Origin: Blastococcus sp. TBT05-19
GTDB taxonomy: Bacteria > Actinomycetota > Actinomycetes > Mycobacteriales > Geodermatophilaceae
Direction: 5' to 3'
Length of the DNA stretch: 64,000 bases
NCBI RefSeq assembly: GCF_003319095.1
Contig: NZ_QOHI01000004.1
Location: 372,001-436,000 of the forward strand
Shown: positions 1 through 11,185 of the stretch, one piece after another
Position numbering within the stretch: position 1 is the first letter of the stretch
Layout: the number at the start of each line of letters is the position of its first letter
Notes under the pieces: model-generated
What the model was told of the DNA's origin: nothing
Database searches by the model: none
What the model saw: only the letters and a program-made list of their open reading frames with translations
Program-made: the position numbers and the translations under genes

Positions 1-551
1 CCGCCGACCACCTCGCAGCAGGCGGCGTAGCCCTCGTCGTCGGCGCCGGCGATCATCGCCTCGAGCTCGGCCACCAGCTCGGGGTGCTCCGCGGCGTGGG
101 CCGGGGTGAGCCACCGCTGCACGACCGTCGGGGCGAACGAGGCGGTGCCCTGGGCCCGGGACTGCGCGGCCCGGTCGAGGAAGCCCTGCGGATCGACCTT
201 CGCCGAGCTGAACATCACCGCCAGCCGGTGCACCCGCGACGGCTCCCGGGCCGCCATCCGCATGCCCACCATGCCGCCCAGGGAGACCCCGGCGACGTGC
301 GCGCGCTCGGCGCCGATCCGGTCCAGGATCCCGAGGACGTCGTCGACGAGGTCGTCGATCGTGTACGGCCCCGCCGGCGCGGGCGACTCCCCGTGCCCGC
401 GGCCGTCGTAGGTGACCACGCGGTACCGCTCGGCCAGCGCCGGCACCTGCGGGTCCCACATCCCCCGGGTCGCCCCCAGGGAGTTGGACAGGACGACGAC
501 CGGCGCGTCGGCCGCCCCGTCCACGGTGTACGACACGTCGGTCGCGGTCAT
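1..551 (-). CDS. pcaD: 3-oxoadipate enol-lactonase (PcaD or N-part of PcaL), 3' end cut by window edge
   Basis: Alpha/beta hydrolase that would hydrolyse 3-oxoadipate enol-lactone to 3-oxoadipate, late in the protocatechuate branch. Visible are the oxyanion-strand region SNSLGATRGMW, the YDGRGHGES turn and the nucleophile elbow GVSLGGM carrying the catalytic Ser. The Asp and His of the triad lie in the missing C-terminal part. The ATG overlaps the pcaB stop by four bases (ATGA), so translation is coupled and it is the fourth gene of the pcaHGBD operon. No 4-carboxymuconolactone decarboxylase (pcaC) is seen, and actinobacteria often fuse it to pcaD as PcaL, so this may be the N-terminal half of PcaL. 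That cannot be decided from this window. Confidence 0.9.
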   Translation of the reverse strand, partial: MTATDVSYTVDGAADAPVVVLSNSLGATRGMWDPQVPALAERYRVVTYDGRGHGESPAPAGPYTIDDLVDDVLGILDRIGAERAHVAGVSLGGMVGMRMAAREPSRVHRLAVMFSSAKVDPQGFLDRAAQSRAQGTASFAPTVVQRWLTPAHAAEHPELVAELEAMIAGADDEGYAACCEVVG

Positions 552-1873
552 CGCTCCCCCTCGGTCAGCCGGGCGTGCTCGGCCAGGACGGCGTCCACCT
601 GCTCGGCCGCCTCGCCGACGTCGGGACCGCCGGCGAGCAGCTCCGTGACGTCGACGTCGTCGCGGCCGGCGATCACGTCGGCGAGCGGGCGCCCGGCTGC
701 GGCGGCCTCGCGGACGGCGGCGGCGGCCTCGTCGTGCGCGGCGCCCCGCCCCAGCCGCGGGGTGAGCGCCTCGGCCAGGGCGCCGGCGAGCTCCGGGTCG
801 CGCGCGGCGCCCGCGGCGGCGGCCATGCGCGCGACGTCGGGACGCAGCCCGTCGAGGCTCTCGACCAGCCAGGCCGCGGCCGAGCCGACGGTGGTGAGCA
901 GGTCGGTCATCGCCGGCCACTCGCTGTGCCAGGCGCCGGCGGCCCGCTCGTGCTCCTGCTCCATGGCACCGAGCAGGGTGGCGACCAGGCCGGGCGCGCG
1001 GCGGGCGCAGGCGCGGGCGGAGATCGCGGCCACCGGGTTGCGCTTGTGCGGCATGGCCGAGGAACCGCCGCGGTCGGCGCCGCTCTCGGCGGCCTCGGCG
1101 ACCTCGGTCTGCGCCAGCAGCACGACGTCGACGGCGATGGTCGCCAGCACGCCCGCCGCGGCGCCGAGCGCGCCGGCCAGGTCGGCGATCGGCAGCCGCA
1201 TCGTGAACCACGGCGCGGCGGGCGCGACCAGGCCGAGCTCGGCGGCGAGGGCGGCGCGCAGCGCGACCCCGGAGCCCTGGCTCGCGGCCAGCGTGCCGAC
1301 GGCCCCGCCGTACTGGACCGGCAGCGTCGCGACGACCTCGGCCAGCCGCAAGCGGGCGCCGTCCAGGCCGCTGAGCCAGCCGGCCGCCTTGAGCCCGAAG
1401 GTGGTGGGCAGCGCCTGCTGCATCAGCGTGCGACCCATGACGACGTCGTCGCGGTGCGCGCGGGCCAGCCCCGCCGCCGCCTCGGCGGCGAGCGCCAGGT
1501 CCCGGTCGATGGCGCTGATCGCCCGCCGGGCGAGCAGCACCAGCGCGGTGTCGACGACGTCCTGGCTGGTGGCGCCCACGTGCACGGCGACGGCGTCCCG
1601 CTCCCCCACCGCGGTCTGCAGCACGCGCACCAGCGGCGGCACCGGGTTGCCGGCGTCGGCCGCCTTCGCGACCACGGTGGCGAGGTCGAGGCCGGCGGGC
1701 TCGGCGCAGGCGCGGGTGACGGCGTCCGCCGCGGTGGTGGGGACCAGGCCCGTCGCCGCGGCGGCCCGGGCGAGCGCCGCCTCGACGTCGAGCAGGGCCG
1801 CGAACCAGGCCGCGTCGGACACTGCGGTCGCCGCACCGCCGCGCGCGAAGGTGCCGCCGAAGAGTCCGCTCAC
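548..1873 (-). CDS. pcaB: 3-carboxy-cis,cis-muconate cycloisomerase
   Basis: Fumarase/aspartase superfamily enzyme that cyclises 3-carboxy-cis,cis-muconate to 4-carboxymuconolactone. The superfamily signature is clear in GGSSAMPHKRNP, with the N-terminal LFGGTFARG and the HVGATSQDVVDTALVL substrate region. I chose the GTG at 1873 (VSGLFGGTFARG, 441 residues) because it gives the usual family N-terminus and leaves a 25-base gap after pcaG. A longer GTG start at 1930 would overlap pcaG by about 30 bases and add an arginine/serine-rich stretch. Its stop overlaps the pcaD start by four bases. Confidence 0.92.
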   Translation of the reverse strand: MSGLFGGTFARGGAATAVSDAAWFAALLDVEAALARAAAATGLVPTTAADAVTRACAEPAGLDLATVVAKAADAGNPVPPLVRVLQTAVGERDAVAVHVGATSQDVVDTALVLLARRAISAIDRDLALAAEAAAGLARAHRDDVVMGRTLMQQALPTTFGLKAAGWLSGLDGARLRLAEVVATLPVQYGGAVGTLAASQGSGVALRAALAAELGLVAPAAPWFTMRLPIADLAGALGAAAGVLATIAVDVVLLAQTEVAEAAESGADRGGSSAMPHKRNPVAAISARACARRAPGLVATLLGAMEQEHERAAGAWHSEWPAMTDLLTTVGSAAAWLVESLDGLRPDVARMAAAAGAARDPELAGALAEALTPRLGRGAAHDEAAAAVREAAAAGRPLADVIAGRDDVDVTELLAGGPDVGEAAEQVDAVLAEHARLTEGER

Positions 1874-1898
1874 GCGCGAGTTCCCGTCACGCAGCAGT

Positions 1899-2558
1899 TC
1901 ATACCGCGAAGAAGACCGTCTCGCGCTCACCCTGCAGGTAGACGTCGAAGCGGTAGCCGTCCTCGCTCGGCTCGGCGACCAGCGTGCGGCGCTGCTCCTC
2001 GGAGAGCCCCCGGAGCACGACGTCCTCGGCGTTGGCCTCGGCCTCGTCGGCGAAGTAGATGCGCGTGACGACCCGGTCGAGGATGCCGCGGGCGAAGATC
2101 GAGACGTCGATGTGCGGTGCCTGGAGCCCGCCCTCGCCGTCGGGCACCCGGCCCGGCTTCAGCGTGTGGATCGCGAACTCGCCGGACAGCGTCTGGGCGC
2201 GGGCGTAGCCGCGGAAGCCGGGGTAGGACGCCGCTCCGCGCGGGTCCTCGGGCGAGGCGAAGCCGCCGTCGGGGTCGGCCTGCCAGGTCTCGACCATGGC
2301 GTCGGGGACGACGGCGCCGGCGCCGTCGACCACCGTCCCGCGGAGCCAGAAGCCGCCCGGGGTGCCCTCCTCGGCGGCGTACTCGCCGTCGGGCCAGGTG
2401 AGGCCGATGGCCAGGTACGGGCCGACGGTGGCGCTCGGGGTGGTGCCGAGCCGGTGCGGGCCGGTCAGGAAGCCGCTGCCCCGCTGCCCGGACCTCGGCT
2501 GGAAGGGCTCGTCCGGGTTCGGCGGGACGTCGAGGGGGTTGCCGATCGGCTTGCTCAC
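1899..2558 (-). CDS. pcaG: Protocatechuate 3,4-dioxygenase, alpha subunit
   Basis: Alpha subunit of the intradiol dioxygenase that opens protocatechuate to 3-carboxy-cis,cis-muconate. It has the intradiol beta-sandwich pattern (TVGPYLAIGL, LRGTVVDGAGAVVPDAMVETWQADPDG, APHIDVSIFARGI). As is normal for alpha subunits, it lacks the Tyr/Tyr/His/His iron ligand set that the beta subunit carries. The GTG at 2558 overlaps the pcaH stop by four bases (GTGA), which fixes the start and gives 219 residues, a normal family length. An in-frame upstream extension through pcaH is spurious. Confidence 0.93.
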   Translation of the reverse strand: MSKPIGNPLDVPPNPDEPFQPRSGQRGSGFLTGPHRLGTTPSATVGPYLAIGLTWPDGEYAAEEGTPGGFWLRGTVVDGAGAVVPDAMVETWQADPDGGFASPEDPRGAASYPGFRGYARAQTLSGEFAIHTLKPGRVPDGEGGLQAPHIDVSIFARGILDRVVTRIYFADEAEANAEDVVLRGLSEEQRRTLVAEPSEDGYRFDVYLQGERETVFFAV

Positions 2559-3301
2559 GCCACGTCTCCGTCGTCCTCGGTCTCGAACGGCGTCTGGTCG
2601 ACGCCGCGCAGCACGATGTCCCACTCGAAGGCCAGCGCCCAATTGTCCTGGGTGCGCTCGAGGGAGAACCGGCTGATCGCGCGGTGCCGGGCGGCGGCGG
2701 GGATCGCGTTGAAGATCGGGTCCTGGCCGAAGAGCGGGTCCTCGGGGAAGTACATCTGCGTGACGATCCGCTGGGTGAAGGCCCGCCCGAAGAGGCTGAA
2801 GTGGATGTGCGCCGGACGCCAGGCGTTGTGGTGGTTGCCCCACGGGTAGGCGCCGGGCTTGATCGTGAGGAACTCGTAGCGGCCCAGGCTGTCGGTGACC
2901 ACCCGGCCCAGCCCGTCGAAGTGCGGGTCCAGCGGCGCCGGCCAGTTGTCGACGACGTGCCGGTAGCGGCCCGACGCGTTGGCCTGCCACACCTCCACCA
3001 GCGCACCGGGCACCGGGCGGCCGTCGCTGTCGAGCACCCGCCCGTGCACGAGGATCCGCTGCCCGACGGCCTCGCCGCCGTTGCGCCAGGTGAGGTCGGC
3101 GTCCTGGGCCAGGACCCGGTCCTCGCCCAGCACGGGGCCGGTGACCTCGGTCAGCCGGTGCGGCAGGTCCACCGGAGTGCGCAGCGGGGCGCGGAGCCCG
3201 GTGCTGCGGTACTCGGGGAAGCCGACGGGGGTGCGCGTCGCCGCGTCCTCCCGCGTGTAGCGCGGCAGGACGAGCCCGCCGCCGGTCGTGATCCCGGTCA
3301 T
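2555..3301 (-). CDS. pcaH: Protocatechuate 3,4-dioxygenase, beta subunit
   Basis: Catalytic beta subunit holding the non-haem Fe(III). The ligand set is intact: Tyr113 (GRYRH), Tyr152 (GAYPWGN), and His165 and His167 (RPAHIHF). The ATG at 3301 gives 248 residues, matching the family, and starts MTGITTGGG. It is the first gene of the pcaHGBD operon, transcribed away from the IclR-type regulator across a 72-base spacer, so that regulator is the likely controller. Confidence 0.95.
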   Translation of the reverse strand: MTGITTGGGLVLPRYTREDAATRTPVGFPEYRSTGLRAPLRTPVDLPHRLTEVTGPVLGEDRVLAQDADLTWRNGGEAVGQRILVHGRVLDSDGRPVPGALVEVWQANASGRYRHVVDNWPAPLDPHFDGLGRVVTDSLGRYEFLTIKPGAYPWGNHHNAWRPAHIHFSLFGRAFTQRIVTQMYFPEDPLFGQDPIFNAIPAAARHRAISRFSLERTQDNWALAFEWDIVLRGVDQTPFETEDDGDVA

Positions 3302-3373
3302 GCCGGGACCGTACGGCCGCCGGGCTAGGCTGCCCAAGCCACTGCTTCCACTGGACGGGAGGAGGTCCCTCGC
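3302..3373. promoter_or_regulatory. Divergent promoter region between pcaH and the IclR gene
   Basis: This 72-base spacer must hold both promoters. A TAGGCT at 3326-3331 could be the -10 of the regulator. CCACTG occurs twice as a direct repeat nine bases apart (3339-3344 and 3348-3353), overlapped by a short AAGC/GCTT inverted repeat (3336-3347). These are candidate IclR half-sites, by inference only. GGGAGGAGG ahead of 3374 is a strong ribosome site. Confidence 0.4.
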
Positions 3374-4150
3374 ATGGCCGGACACAGCGCCGCGCCGGGC
3401 CGATCGGTCACCTCGCGGGCCCTCGGCATCCTCGACGCCTTCGGCAGCGACTCCCCGCGGCTGTCCCTGTCCGACATCGCCGAGCGCTCGGGCACGCCGC
3501 TGACCACGGCGCACCGGCTGCTCGGCGAGCTGACCGAGTGGGGAGCGCTCGCCCGCCGTCCCGACGGCCGCTACGAGATCGGCCGCAAGCTCTGGGACCT
3601 CGGGCTGCTGGCCCCGGTCCAGCTGGGCCTGCGCCAGGTGGCCGCCCCCTTCCTGCAGGACCTGCACACCACGATCCGCGACACGGTGCACCTCGCCGTC
3701 CGCGACGGGCTCTCCGCCCTCTACGTCGAGCGGATCTCCGGGCGGGAGTCGGTGCCGGTCCTGAGCCAGGTCGGCAGCCGGCTGCCGCTGCACGCGACCG
3801 GCGTCGGCAAGGTGCTCCTGGCCTCGGCGCCGGACGACGTCGTCGAGCAGGTGCTGGGCTCGCTGCACCCGGTCACCCGCCACACCGTCGTCGACCCGGA
3901 GCGGCTGACCCGCGAGCTCGGCGAGATCCGCCGGCGGCGCTACGCCCGCACCTGCGAGGAGATGTCGCCCGGCGCGGCCTCGATCGCCGTCCCGGTGCAG
4001 GTCGAGCGGCCGACCGGCGCGCTCGCGGTCGCGGCGCTGGGGATCGTCGTCCCCCCGCACCGGCGCGATCTGGCCCGCCTGGTGCCCGCCCTGGAGATGG
4101 CCGCCCGGGGCATCGGGCGCGAGCTCGCCCGCTCGCTCGAATTCCACTGA
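3374..4150 (+). CDS. IclR-family regulator of the protocatechuate genes (PcaR/PcaU-like)
   Basis: 258-residue IclR protein. The N-terminal winged helix-turn-helix (about residues 12-70: LSLSDIAERSGTPLTTAHRLLGEL) is followed by the IclR effector domain (about 80-250) with LPLHATGVGKVLLAS and the ARTCEEMSPGAASIAVPV region typical of the family. A strong GGGAGGAGG site precedes the ATG. It lies between the divergent pcaHGBD operon and pobA, which fits an aromatic-acid responsive activator such as PcaR, PcaU or PobR. The effector (protocatechuate, 3-oxoadipate or 4-hydroxybenzoate) cannot be read from the sequence. Confidence 0.88.
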   Translation: MAGHSAAPGRSVTSRALGILDAFGSDSPRLSLSDIAERSGTPLTTAHRLLGELTEWGALARRPDGRYEIGRKLWDLGLLAPVQLGLRQVAAPFLQDLHTTIRDTVHLAVRDGLSALYVERISGRESVPVLSQVGSRLPLHATGVGKVLLASAPDDVVEQVLGSLHPVTRHTVVDPERLTRELGEIRRRRYARTCEEMSPGAASIAVPVQVERPTGALAVAALGIVVPPHRRDLARLVPALEMAARGIGRELARSLEFH

Positions 4151-4199
4151 GCAGAAGTTCGGTCCCTGCGTGGCGCCGCCGCCCCCCAGACTCGGCGGG

Positions 4200-5372
4200 G
4201 TGCGCACCCAGGTAGGCATCATCGGCGCCGGCCCGGCCGGACTCCTGCTCTCCCGGCTCCTCGCCCGGCGCGGCATCGACTCCGTCGTGCTGGAGAACCG
4301 CTCGCGGGAGTACGTCGAGTCGCGCATCCGCGCCGGCATCCTCGAGCAGCACACGGTCGACACGCTGACCGAGGCCGGGCTCGGGGACCGGCTGCGCCGC
4401 GAGGGGCTGGAGCACCGCGGCATCCACCTGCAGCACCCCGGCACCCGGCACACGCTGGACTTCCCCGAGCTGTGCGGGCGCACCGTGTGGGTGTACGGGC
4501 AGACCGAGGTCACCAAGGACCTGATCGCCGCCCAGCTGGACGGCGGCCCGCCGCTGCTGTTCGAGGTCTCCGACGTGACCCCCGAGGACGTCGACGGCGA
4601 CAGCCCCCGCATCCGGTTCACCGACGCCGAGGGGAACCCGCAGGTGCTCGAGTGCGACGTGATCGCGGGCACCGACGGTTTCCACGGCCCCTCCCGCGCC
4701 GTCGTCACCGAGGGCACCGCCGGTCAGGTCTGGGAGCGCACCTACCCCTACGCGTGGCTGGGCATCCTGGCCGACGCCGCGCCCTCGACCGACGAGCTCA
4801 TCTACGCCTGGCACCCCGAGGGCTTCGCGCTGTACTCGATGCGGTCGCCGAAGGTCTCCCGCCTCTACCTGCAGGTGGACCCCGGCGAGAAGATCGAGGA
4901 CTGGTCCGACGACCGCATCTGGGACAACCTCTCGCGCCGGCTGGACATCGACGGCTGGACGGTGAACACCGGCCCGGTCACCGAGAAGTCGATCCTGCCG
5001 ATGCGCTCGTTCGTCAGCGCCCCGATGCGCCGCGGCCGCCTCTTCCTCGCCGGCGACGCCGCGCACATCGTGCCGCCGACCGGGGCCAAGGGCCTCAACC
5101 TCGCCGTCGCCGACGTCACGCTGCTGGCCGCGGCCCTGGACCGGCTGCTCACCGAGCGGCGCACCGACCTCGTCGACGCCTACTCCGACACCGCCCTGCG
5201 CCGCGTGTGGCGGTGCACCCACTTCTCCTGGTGGATGACCTCGATGCTGCACACCTCCGGCGACGACTTCGACGCCCAGCTCCAGCTCTCCCAGCTGAGG
5301 CGCGTGTGCTCGTCGGAGGCGGCGGCACGGGAGCTGGCCGAGAACTACACCGGTCTCCCCCTCGAGGGCTGA
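4200..5372 (+). CDS. pobA: 4-hydroxybenzoate 3-monooxygenase
   Basis: Class A flavoprotein hydroxylase that converts 4-hydroxybenzoate to protocatechuate, the substrate of the divergent pca operon. It shows the Rossmann GxGxxG (GIIGAGPAGLL), the DG motif region (CDVIAGTDGFHGPSR), the GD motif (GRLFLAGDAAHIVPPTGAKGLN) and the N-terminal RIRAGILEQ typical of PobA. The GTG at 4200 gives 390 residues, close to the usual 394. A GTG at 4170 would add a Pro-rich decapeptide. It lies 49 bases after the IclR gene in the same direction. Confidence 0.93.
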   Translation: MRTQVGIIGAGPAGLLLSRLLARRGIDSVVLENRSREYVESRIRAGILEQHTVDTLTEAGLGDRLRREGLEHRGIHLQHPGTRHTLDFPELCGRTVWVYGQTEVTKDLIAAQLDGGPPLLFEVSDVTPEDVDGDSPRIRFTDAEGNPQVLECDVIAGTDGFHGPSRAVVTEGTAGQVWERTYPYAWLGILADAAPSTDELIYAWHPEGFALYSMRSPKVSRLYLQVDPGEKIEDWSDDRIWDNLSRRLDIDGWTVNTGPVTEKSILPMRSFVSAPMRRGRLFLAGDAAHIVPPTGAKGLNLAVADVTLLAAALDRLLTERRTDLVDAYSDTALRRVWRCTHFSWWMTSMLHTSGDDFDAQLQLSQLRRVCSSEAAARELAENYTGLPLEG

Positions 5373-5417
5373 CCGCCGGCAGCATCCGGAACGGCCCCTG
5401 CGCGCGAAGGGTGGTGC

Positions 5418-5654
5418 GTGGAGCACCTCGTACCGCGCGAGCAGACCGATTGGCTGGTCCAGCTCCTCGTCGAGGCCGGCCTGGGCCCCGCCGAGATCCG
5501 CGTGCTGGTGACCCGCCTGTGCTTCGAGGTGATCGTCGCCGACGACGCCGGGACCGACGCACGGCTGCTCGAGGTGATCGCCGACCGGCGGCCGGCGGTG
5601 CGCGCGGCGTGGGTCGAGGTGATCGACCGCATGACCTCGCCGACCGGCCGCTGA
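5418..5654 (+). CDS. Small helical protein of unknown function
   Basis: 78-residue acidic, mostly helical protein starting at a GTG (MEHLVPREQTDWL). I do not recognise it. Codon third positions are strongly G/C as in neighbouring genes, which supports coding. It follows pobA by 45 bases and ends one base before the stop of the convergent dehydrogenase gene. It has no membrane segment, signal peptide or motif. Confidence 0.55.
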   Translation: MEHLVPREQTDWLVQLLVEAGLGPAEIRVLVTRLCFEVIVADDAGTDARLLEVIADRRPAVRAAWVEVIDRMTSPTGR

Positions 5655-5655
5655 G

Positions 5656-7119
<1,464 letters not shown>

Positions 7120-7227
7120 GGGCCCACCATGCCCACTCCCGGCCCCCGGGAACGGAGGCACGCGGGAAAAGCGCGCCGCTCCCCTGCCGGGCCGGAGCTA
7201 CCCGCCGGTACGGGATGTGGGATCGTC

Positions 7228-7241
7228 CGACGTACACGTCG
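7228..7241. promoter_or_regulatory. Palindrome upstream of the acyl-CoA dehydrogenase pair, candidate operator
   Basis: CGACGT-AC-ACGTCG is a perfect inverted repeat with a two-base spacer, 38 bases before the first start codon. A second perfect repeat (GACGCCGC, 7-base loop, GCGGCGTC; 7243-7265) follows at once and could form a leader hairpin ahead of the start at 7280. TetR-type regulators of fatty-acid genes often use such sites. No regulator gene adjoins. Confidence 0.35.
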
Positions 7242-7279
7242 AGACGCCGCTTCCGTGGCGGCGTCGGGAATGAGGACCG

Positions 7280-8455
<1,176 letters not shown>

Positions 8456-8461
8456 TCTGAG

Positions 8462-9610
8462 ATGGACTTCACCTTCGACAGCGAGCAGAACGACCTCCGC
8501 GAGGCCGTCCGCGGTCTCCTCGAGCGCGCCTACGGCGACAGCGAGGCGCGCCGCAAGGTCGCCCTCAACGACCCCGGCTTCGACGAGAAGACCTGGTCCC
8601 GGCTGGCCGAGATGGGCCTGCTGGGCCTGCCCTTCGCCGAGGAGCACGGCGGCATGGGCGCCGGCCCCATCGAGGTGGCGATCGTCGCCGAGGAGATGGG
8701 CCGGGTCATCGCGCCCGAGCCGTTCATCGAGGCGGTCGTGCTGGCCGGTGGCCTGATCGCCGCCGTCGGCACCGACGAGCAGAAGGGCGAGCTGCTCGGC
8801 GCCATCGCCGAGGGCGCCTCCGTGCCCGCTTTCGCGCACGCCGAGGTCGGCACCCGCTGGAGCGCGTCGGCGTCGGCGGTCACCGCCACGCAGGCCGGCG
8901 ACGGCTGGACCCTCACCGGGGTCAAGGAGCCGGTGGCCAACGGCGCCCGCGCCGACGTCCTCGTCGTCTCGGCGGCGGTCGACGGCGGCACCGGCCTCTT
9001 CGTCGTCCAGGGCGACGCCGAGGGCCTGACCCGCACCGGCTACCGCACCCACGACGGCGGCCGCGCGGCCAACGTCCGCTTCGAGAACACCCCCGCGGTG
9101 GCTCTCGGCGCGGGCGGGGACCAGACCGCCGCCATCGAGCGGGCGCTCGCCGAGGCGCGGATCGCCTACAGCCACGAGTCGATCGGCGCCATGGACACCG
9201 CGCTGCGCACCACGGCGGAGTACCTGAAGACCCGCAAGCAGTTCGGCGTGACGCTCAACCGGTTCCAGGCGCTCACCTTCCGCGCCGCGGACATGTACGT
9301 GTCCCTGGAGCTGGCCCGCAGCACCGCGCTGTGGGCGTCGATGGTGCAGGACGCCGGCGGCGACGTCGTCTCCGCCGCCGACCGCGCCCGGCTGCAGACC
9401 AGCCGCGCCGGCCGGCACATCGGCAAGGAGGCCATCCAGCTGCACGGTGGCATCGGTGTGACCGCCGAGTACAAGGTCGGCCACTACACCAGCCGGCTCA
9501 CGGCGATCGACCACGTGCTCGGCGACGGCGACTGGGCCGCCGACCGGCTCGCGGCCGAGGTCGCGGCGCACGAGACGGTCGACCCGCTGGGTGCCCCGTA
9601 CGCGGTCTGA
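8462..9610 (+). CDS. Acyl-CoA dehydrogenase, partner subunit without obvious catalytic base (FadE27/ChsE5-like)
   Basis: 382-residue divergent family member. It keeps the C-terminal FAD-contact elements (LKTRKQFGVTLNRFQAL, AIQLHGGIGVTAEY) but its middle domain lacks the FSEPDAGSD signature, reading AFAHAEVGTRWS instead. Helix G reads ARIAYSHESIG with no clear base. This matches the non-catalytic partner in actinobacterial heterotetrameric acyl-CoA dehydrogenases, which completes the FAD sites. It is cotranscribed with the preceding subunit and the pair ends at a strong hairpin. Confidence 0.86.
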   Translation: MDFTFDSEQNDLREAVRGLLERAYGDSEARRKVALNDPGFDEKTWSRLAEMGLLGLPFAEEHGGMGAGPIEVAIVAEEMGRVIAPEPFIEAVVLAGGLIAAVGTDEQKGELLGAIAEGASVPAFAHAEVGTRWSASASAVTATQAGDGWTLTGVKEPVANGARADVLVVSAAVDGGTGLFVVQGDAEGLTRTGYRTHDGGRAANVRFENTPAVALGAGGDQTAAIERALAEARIAYSHESIGAMDTALRTTAEYLKTRKQFGVTLNRFQALTFRAADMYVSLELARSTALWASMVQDAGGDVVSAADRARLQTSRAGRHIGKEAIQLHGGIGVTAEYKVGHYTSRLTAIDHVLGDGDWAADRLAAEVAAHETVDPLGAPYAV

Positions 9611-9626
9611 TCCACCCGCGTCCGCG

Positions 9627-9665
9627 CAGCGGCGTCATCCCCCGCACAGGGGGATGGCGCCGCTG
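9627..9665 (+). terminator. Hairpin terminator after the acyl-CoA dehydrogenase operon
   Basis: Arms 9627-9643 and 9649-9665 pair over 17 positions with one U-G wobble around a five-base loop (GCACA). No U-tract follows, as is common in actinobacteria. It begins 16 bases after the stop of the second subunit gene. Confidence 0.75.
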
Positions 9666-9829
9666 CCGCGTTTACGGCACGCTCCGGTCACGGTCGGCCC
9701 GCTGCCGTCCCAGGCGCCCCACGCGCGTCGACACGCGCAGCGGCTGACCGCGCGCACGCCCGGTAGGAGCCAGGCTCCGACCGTCACCGTCAACCCGGGT
9801 TGCCCCCGGGACGTACCCGGAGGTCCAGA

Positions 9830-11113
9830 GTGCGCCTGACCCGACTGCTCGCGGGAGCCGCGGTTCTCGGTCTGCTGAGCGGCACCGCCGCCTGCGGCAT
9901 GCAGAGCATCGAACCCAAGATCCAGCTGCGCGACGCCCTGCGCGCCTTCGGCGACCAGTCGTCGGGGGCCCTGCGGCTGTCGATCCCGAGCTCCGAGGAC
10001 GACGTGCGCGCCTTCATGGCTGCCGCGGACGAGGCCACCGGTGGCGAGGACGTGCCCGACGACGTGCTCTCGACGCTGCTCGGCTCGTCGCTGGTCCTCG
10101 GGTTCGACGAGGGCGAGGACGCCGACGACCCGGCGGACGACGCCGTCCGCACCGTGCTCGAGATCGGCGACCTGGACGCGGCCGAGTTCCGCGGCATCGG
10201 GGAGGAGCTGTTCGTCCGGGCCGACGTCGACGGCCTGGTCGACGAGTTCCCCGACATGGCCGCCGACGTGGAGTCCTTCCGCGAGAGCCTCGAGTCCGGC
10301 GCCGACATCCCCGAGCCGCTGCTCGAGCCCGCGCAGGCCCTGCTCGACGGCGACTGGGTGTCGCTGGACGGCGCGGCGCTGGTCGAGCAGATCGAGACGC
10401 TGAGCGGGACCAGCACGGCGGAGGACGAGGCCGAGCTGCAGAAGGAGCTGCAGGACCTGGCCGGCAAGGCCGTGCAGGAGGCCGTGGTCTCCGTAGAGCG
10501 CAAGGGCGAGGACGACGACCTGGGCGACCACCTCGTGGTGACGCTCAACCTGCGCAAGGGCTACGCAGCGGTGCGCGAGGACCTGCCCGAGGTCCTCGCG
10601 GCGGATGACCCGACGGCGCTGGAGCAGCTGCCGCCGGTCGAGGAGGTCCCGGACACCGACGTCGCCGTCTCCGTCTGGGTCCAGGACGACGAGCTGTCGC
10701 GGATCGAGCTCGACGCCGCCCAGTTCCTGGACGAGCCGGCCGGGCACCTGGTGCTGCGCGCCGACGTCCTCGACGCCGAGCCGGTCACCGCGCCGGAGGA
10801 CTCGGTGCCGGTCGACGTGATGGCCCTGTTCGAGGGCGCCATGAGCGCCGCCCCTCCGGGCACCGAGGAGATCGACGCCTACACGATCGCCGCCTGGATC
10901 GACATGGACCTCGCGACGGTCGCCTCCGAGGCCGGCGACGAGTCCTCGGTCGCCTACCTGCCCGAGGTGCTGCCCTGGTACGAGGGGACGACGCCGGACC
11001 TGGTGATCACCGCCGTCGGCCCGCTCGTGCAGGTCTCCACCGGCGGTCAGGTCGTGTGCCTCACGCCCTCGCCGGACGGCTTCGGCGAGCAGATCGCGGA
11101 CGGCCCCTGCTGA
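9830..11113 (+). CDS. Large secreted lipoprotein of unknown function
   Basis: 427-residue protein with a lipoprotein signal: charged MRLTR, hydrophobic LLAGAAVLGLLSGTAACG, predicted lipid-attachment Cys22. The lipobox (T-A-A-C) is slightly off consensus at -3. The mature part is very acidic and shows no catalytic motif I recognise. CCGGAGG sits eight bases before the GTG at 9830, which decides against an upstream GTG at 9800. It is monocistronic, framed by two strong terminators. A role at the membrane outer face is inferred only from the signal. Confidence 0.75.
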   Translation: MRLTRLLAGAAVLGLLSGTAACGMQSIEPKIQLRDALRAFGDQSSGALRLSIPSSEDDVRAFMAAADEATGGEDVPDDVLSTLLGSSLVLGFDEGEDADDPADDAVRTVLEIGDLDAAEFRGIGEELFVRADVDGLVDEFPDMAADVESFRESLESGADIPEPLLEPAQALLDGDWVSLDGAALVEQIETLSGTSTAEDEAELQKELQDLAGKAVQEAVVSVERKGEDDDLGDHLVVTLNLRKGYAAVREDLPEVLAADDPTALEQLPPVEEVPDTDVAVSVWVQDDELSRIELDAAQFLDEPAGHLVLRADVLDAEPVTAPEDSVPVDVMALFEGAMSAAPPGTEEIDAYTIAAWIDMDLATVASEAGDESSVAYLPEVLPWYEGTTPDLVITAVGPLVQVSTGGQVVCLTPSPDGFGEQIADGPC

Positions 11114-11136
11114 CCTTGCGGTCCACCGCACGACGA

Positions 11137-11173
11137 CGGAGCCCCGTCCCCCGACCCGGGGGGCGGGGCTCCG
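11137..11173. terminator. Bidirectional hairpin terminator between lipoprotein and SDR genes
   Basis: Arms 11137-11152 and 11158-11173 (CGGAGCCCCG.../...CGGGGCTCCG) pair over 16 positions with one wobble and a five-base loop. It lies between two convergent genes, 23 bases after one stop and 12 before the other. Confidence 0.8.
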
Positions 11174-11185
11174 CCGCGTCCAGGG

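Noticed and set aside
5388-5412. GGAACGGCCCC after pobA resembling the foot of the recurring hairpin
   Set aside because: No matching right arm follows; only three or four bases can pair, so it is not a member of the family.
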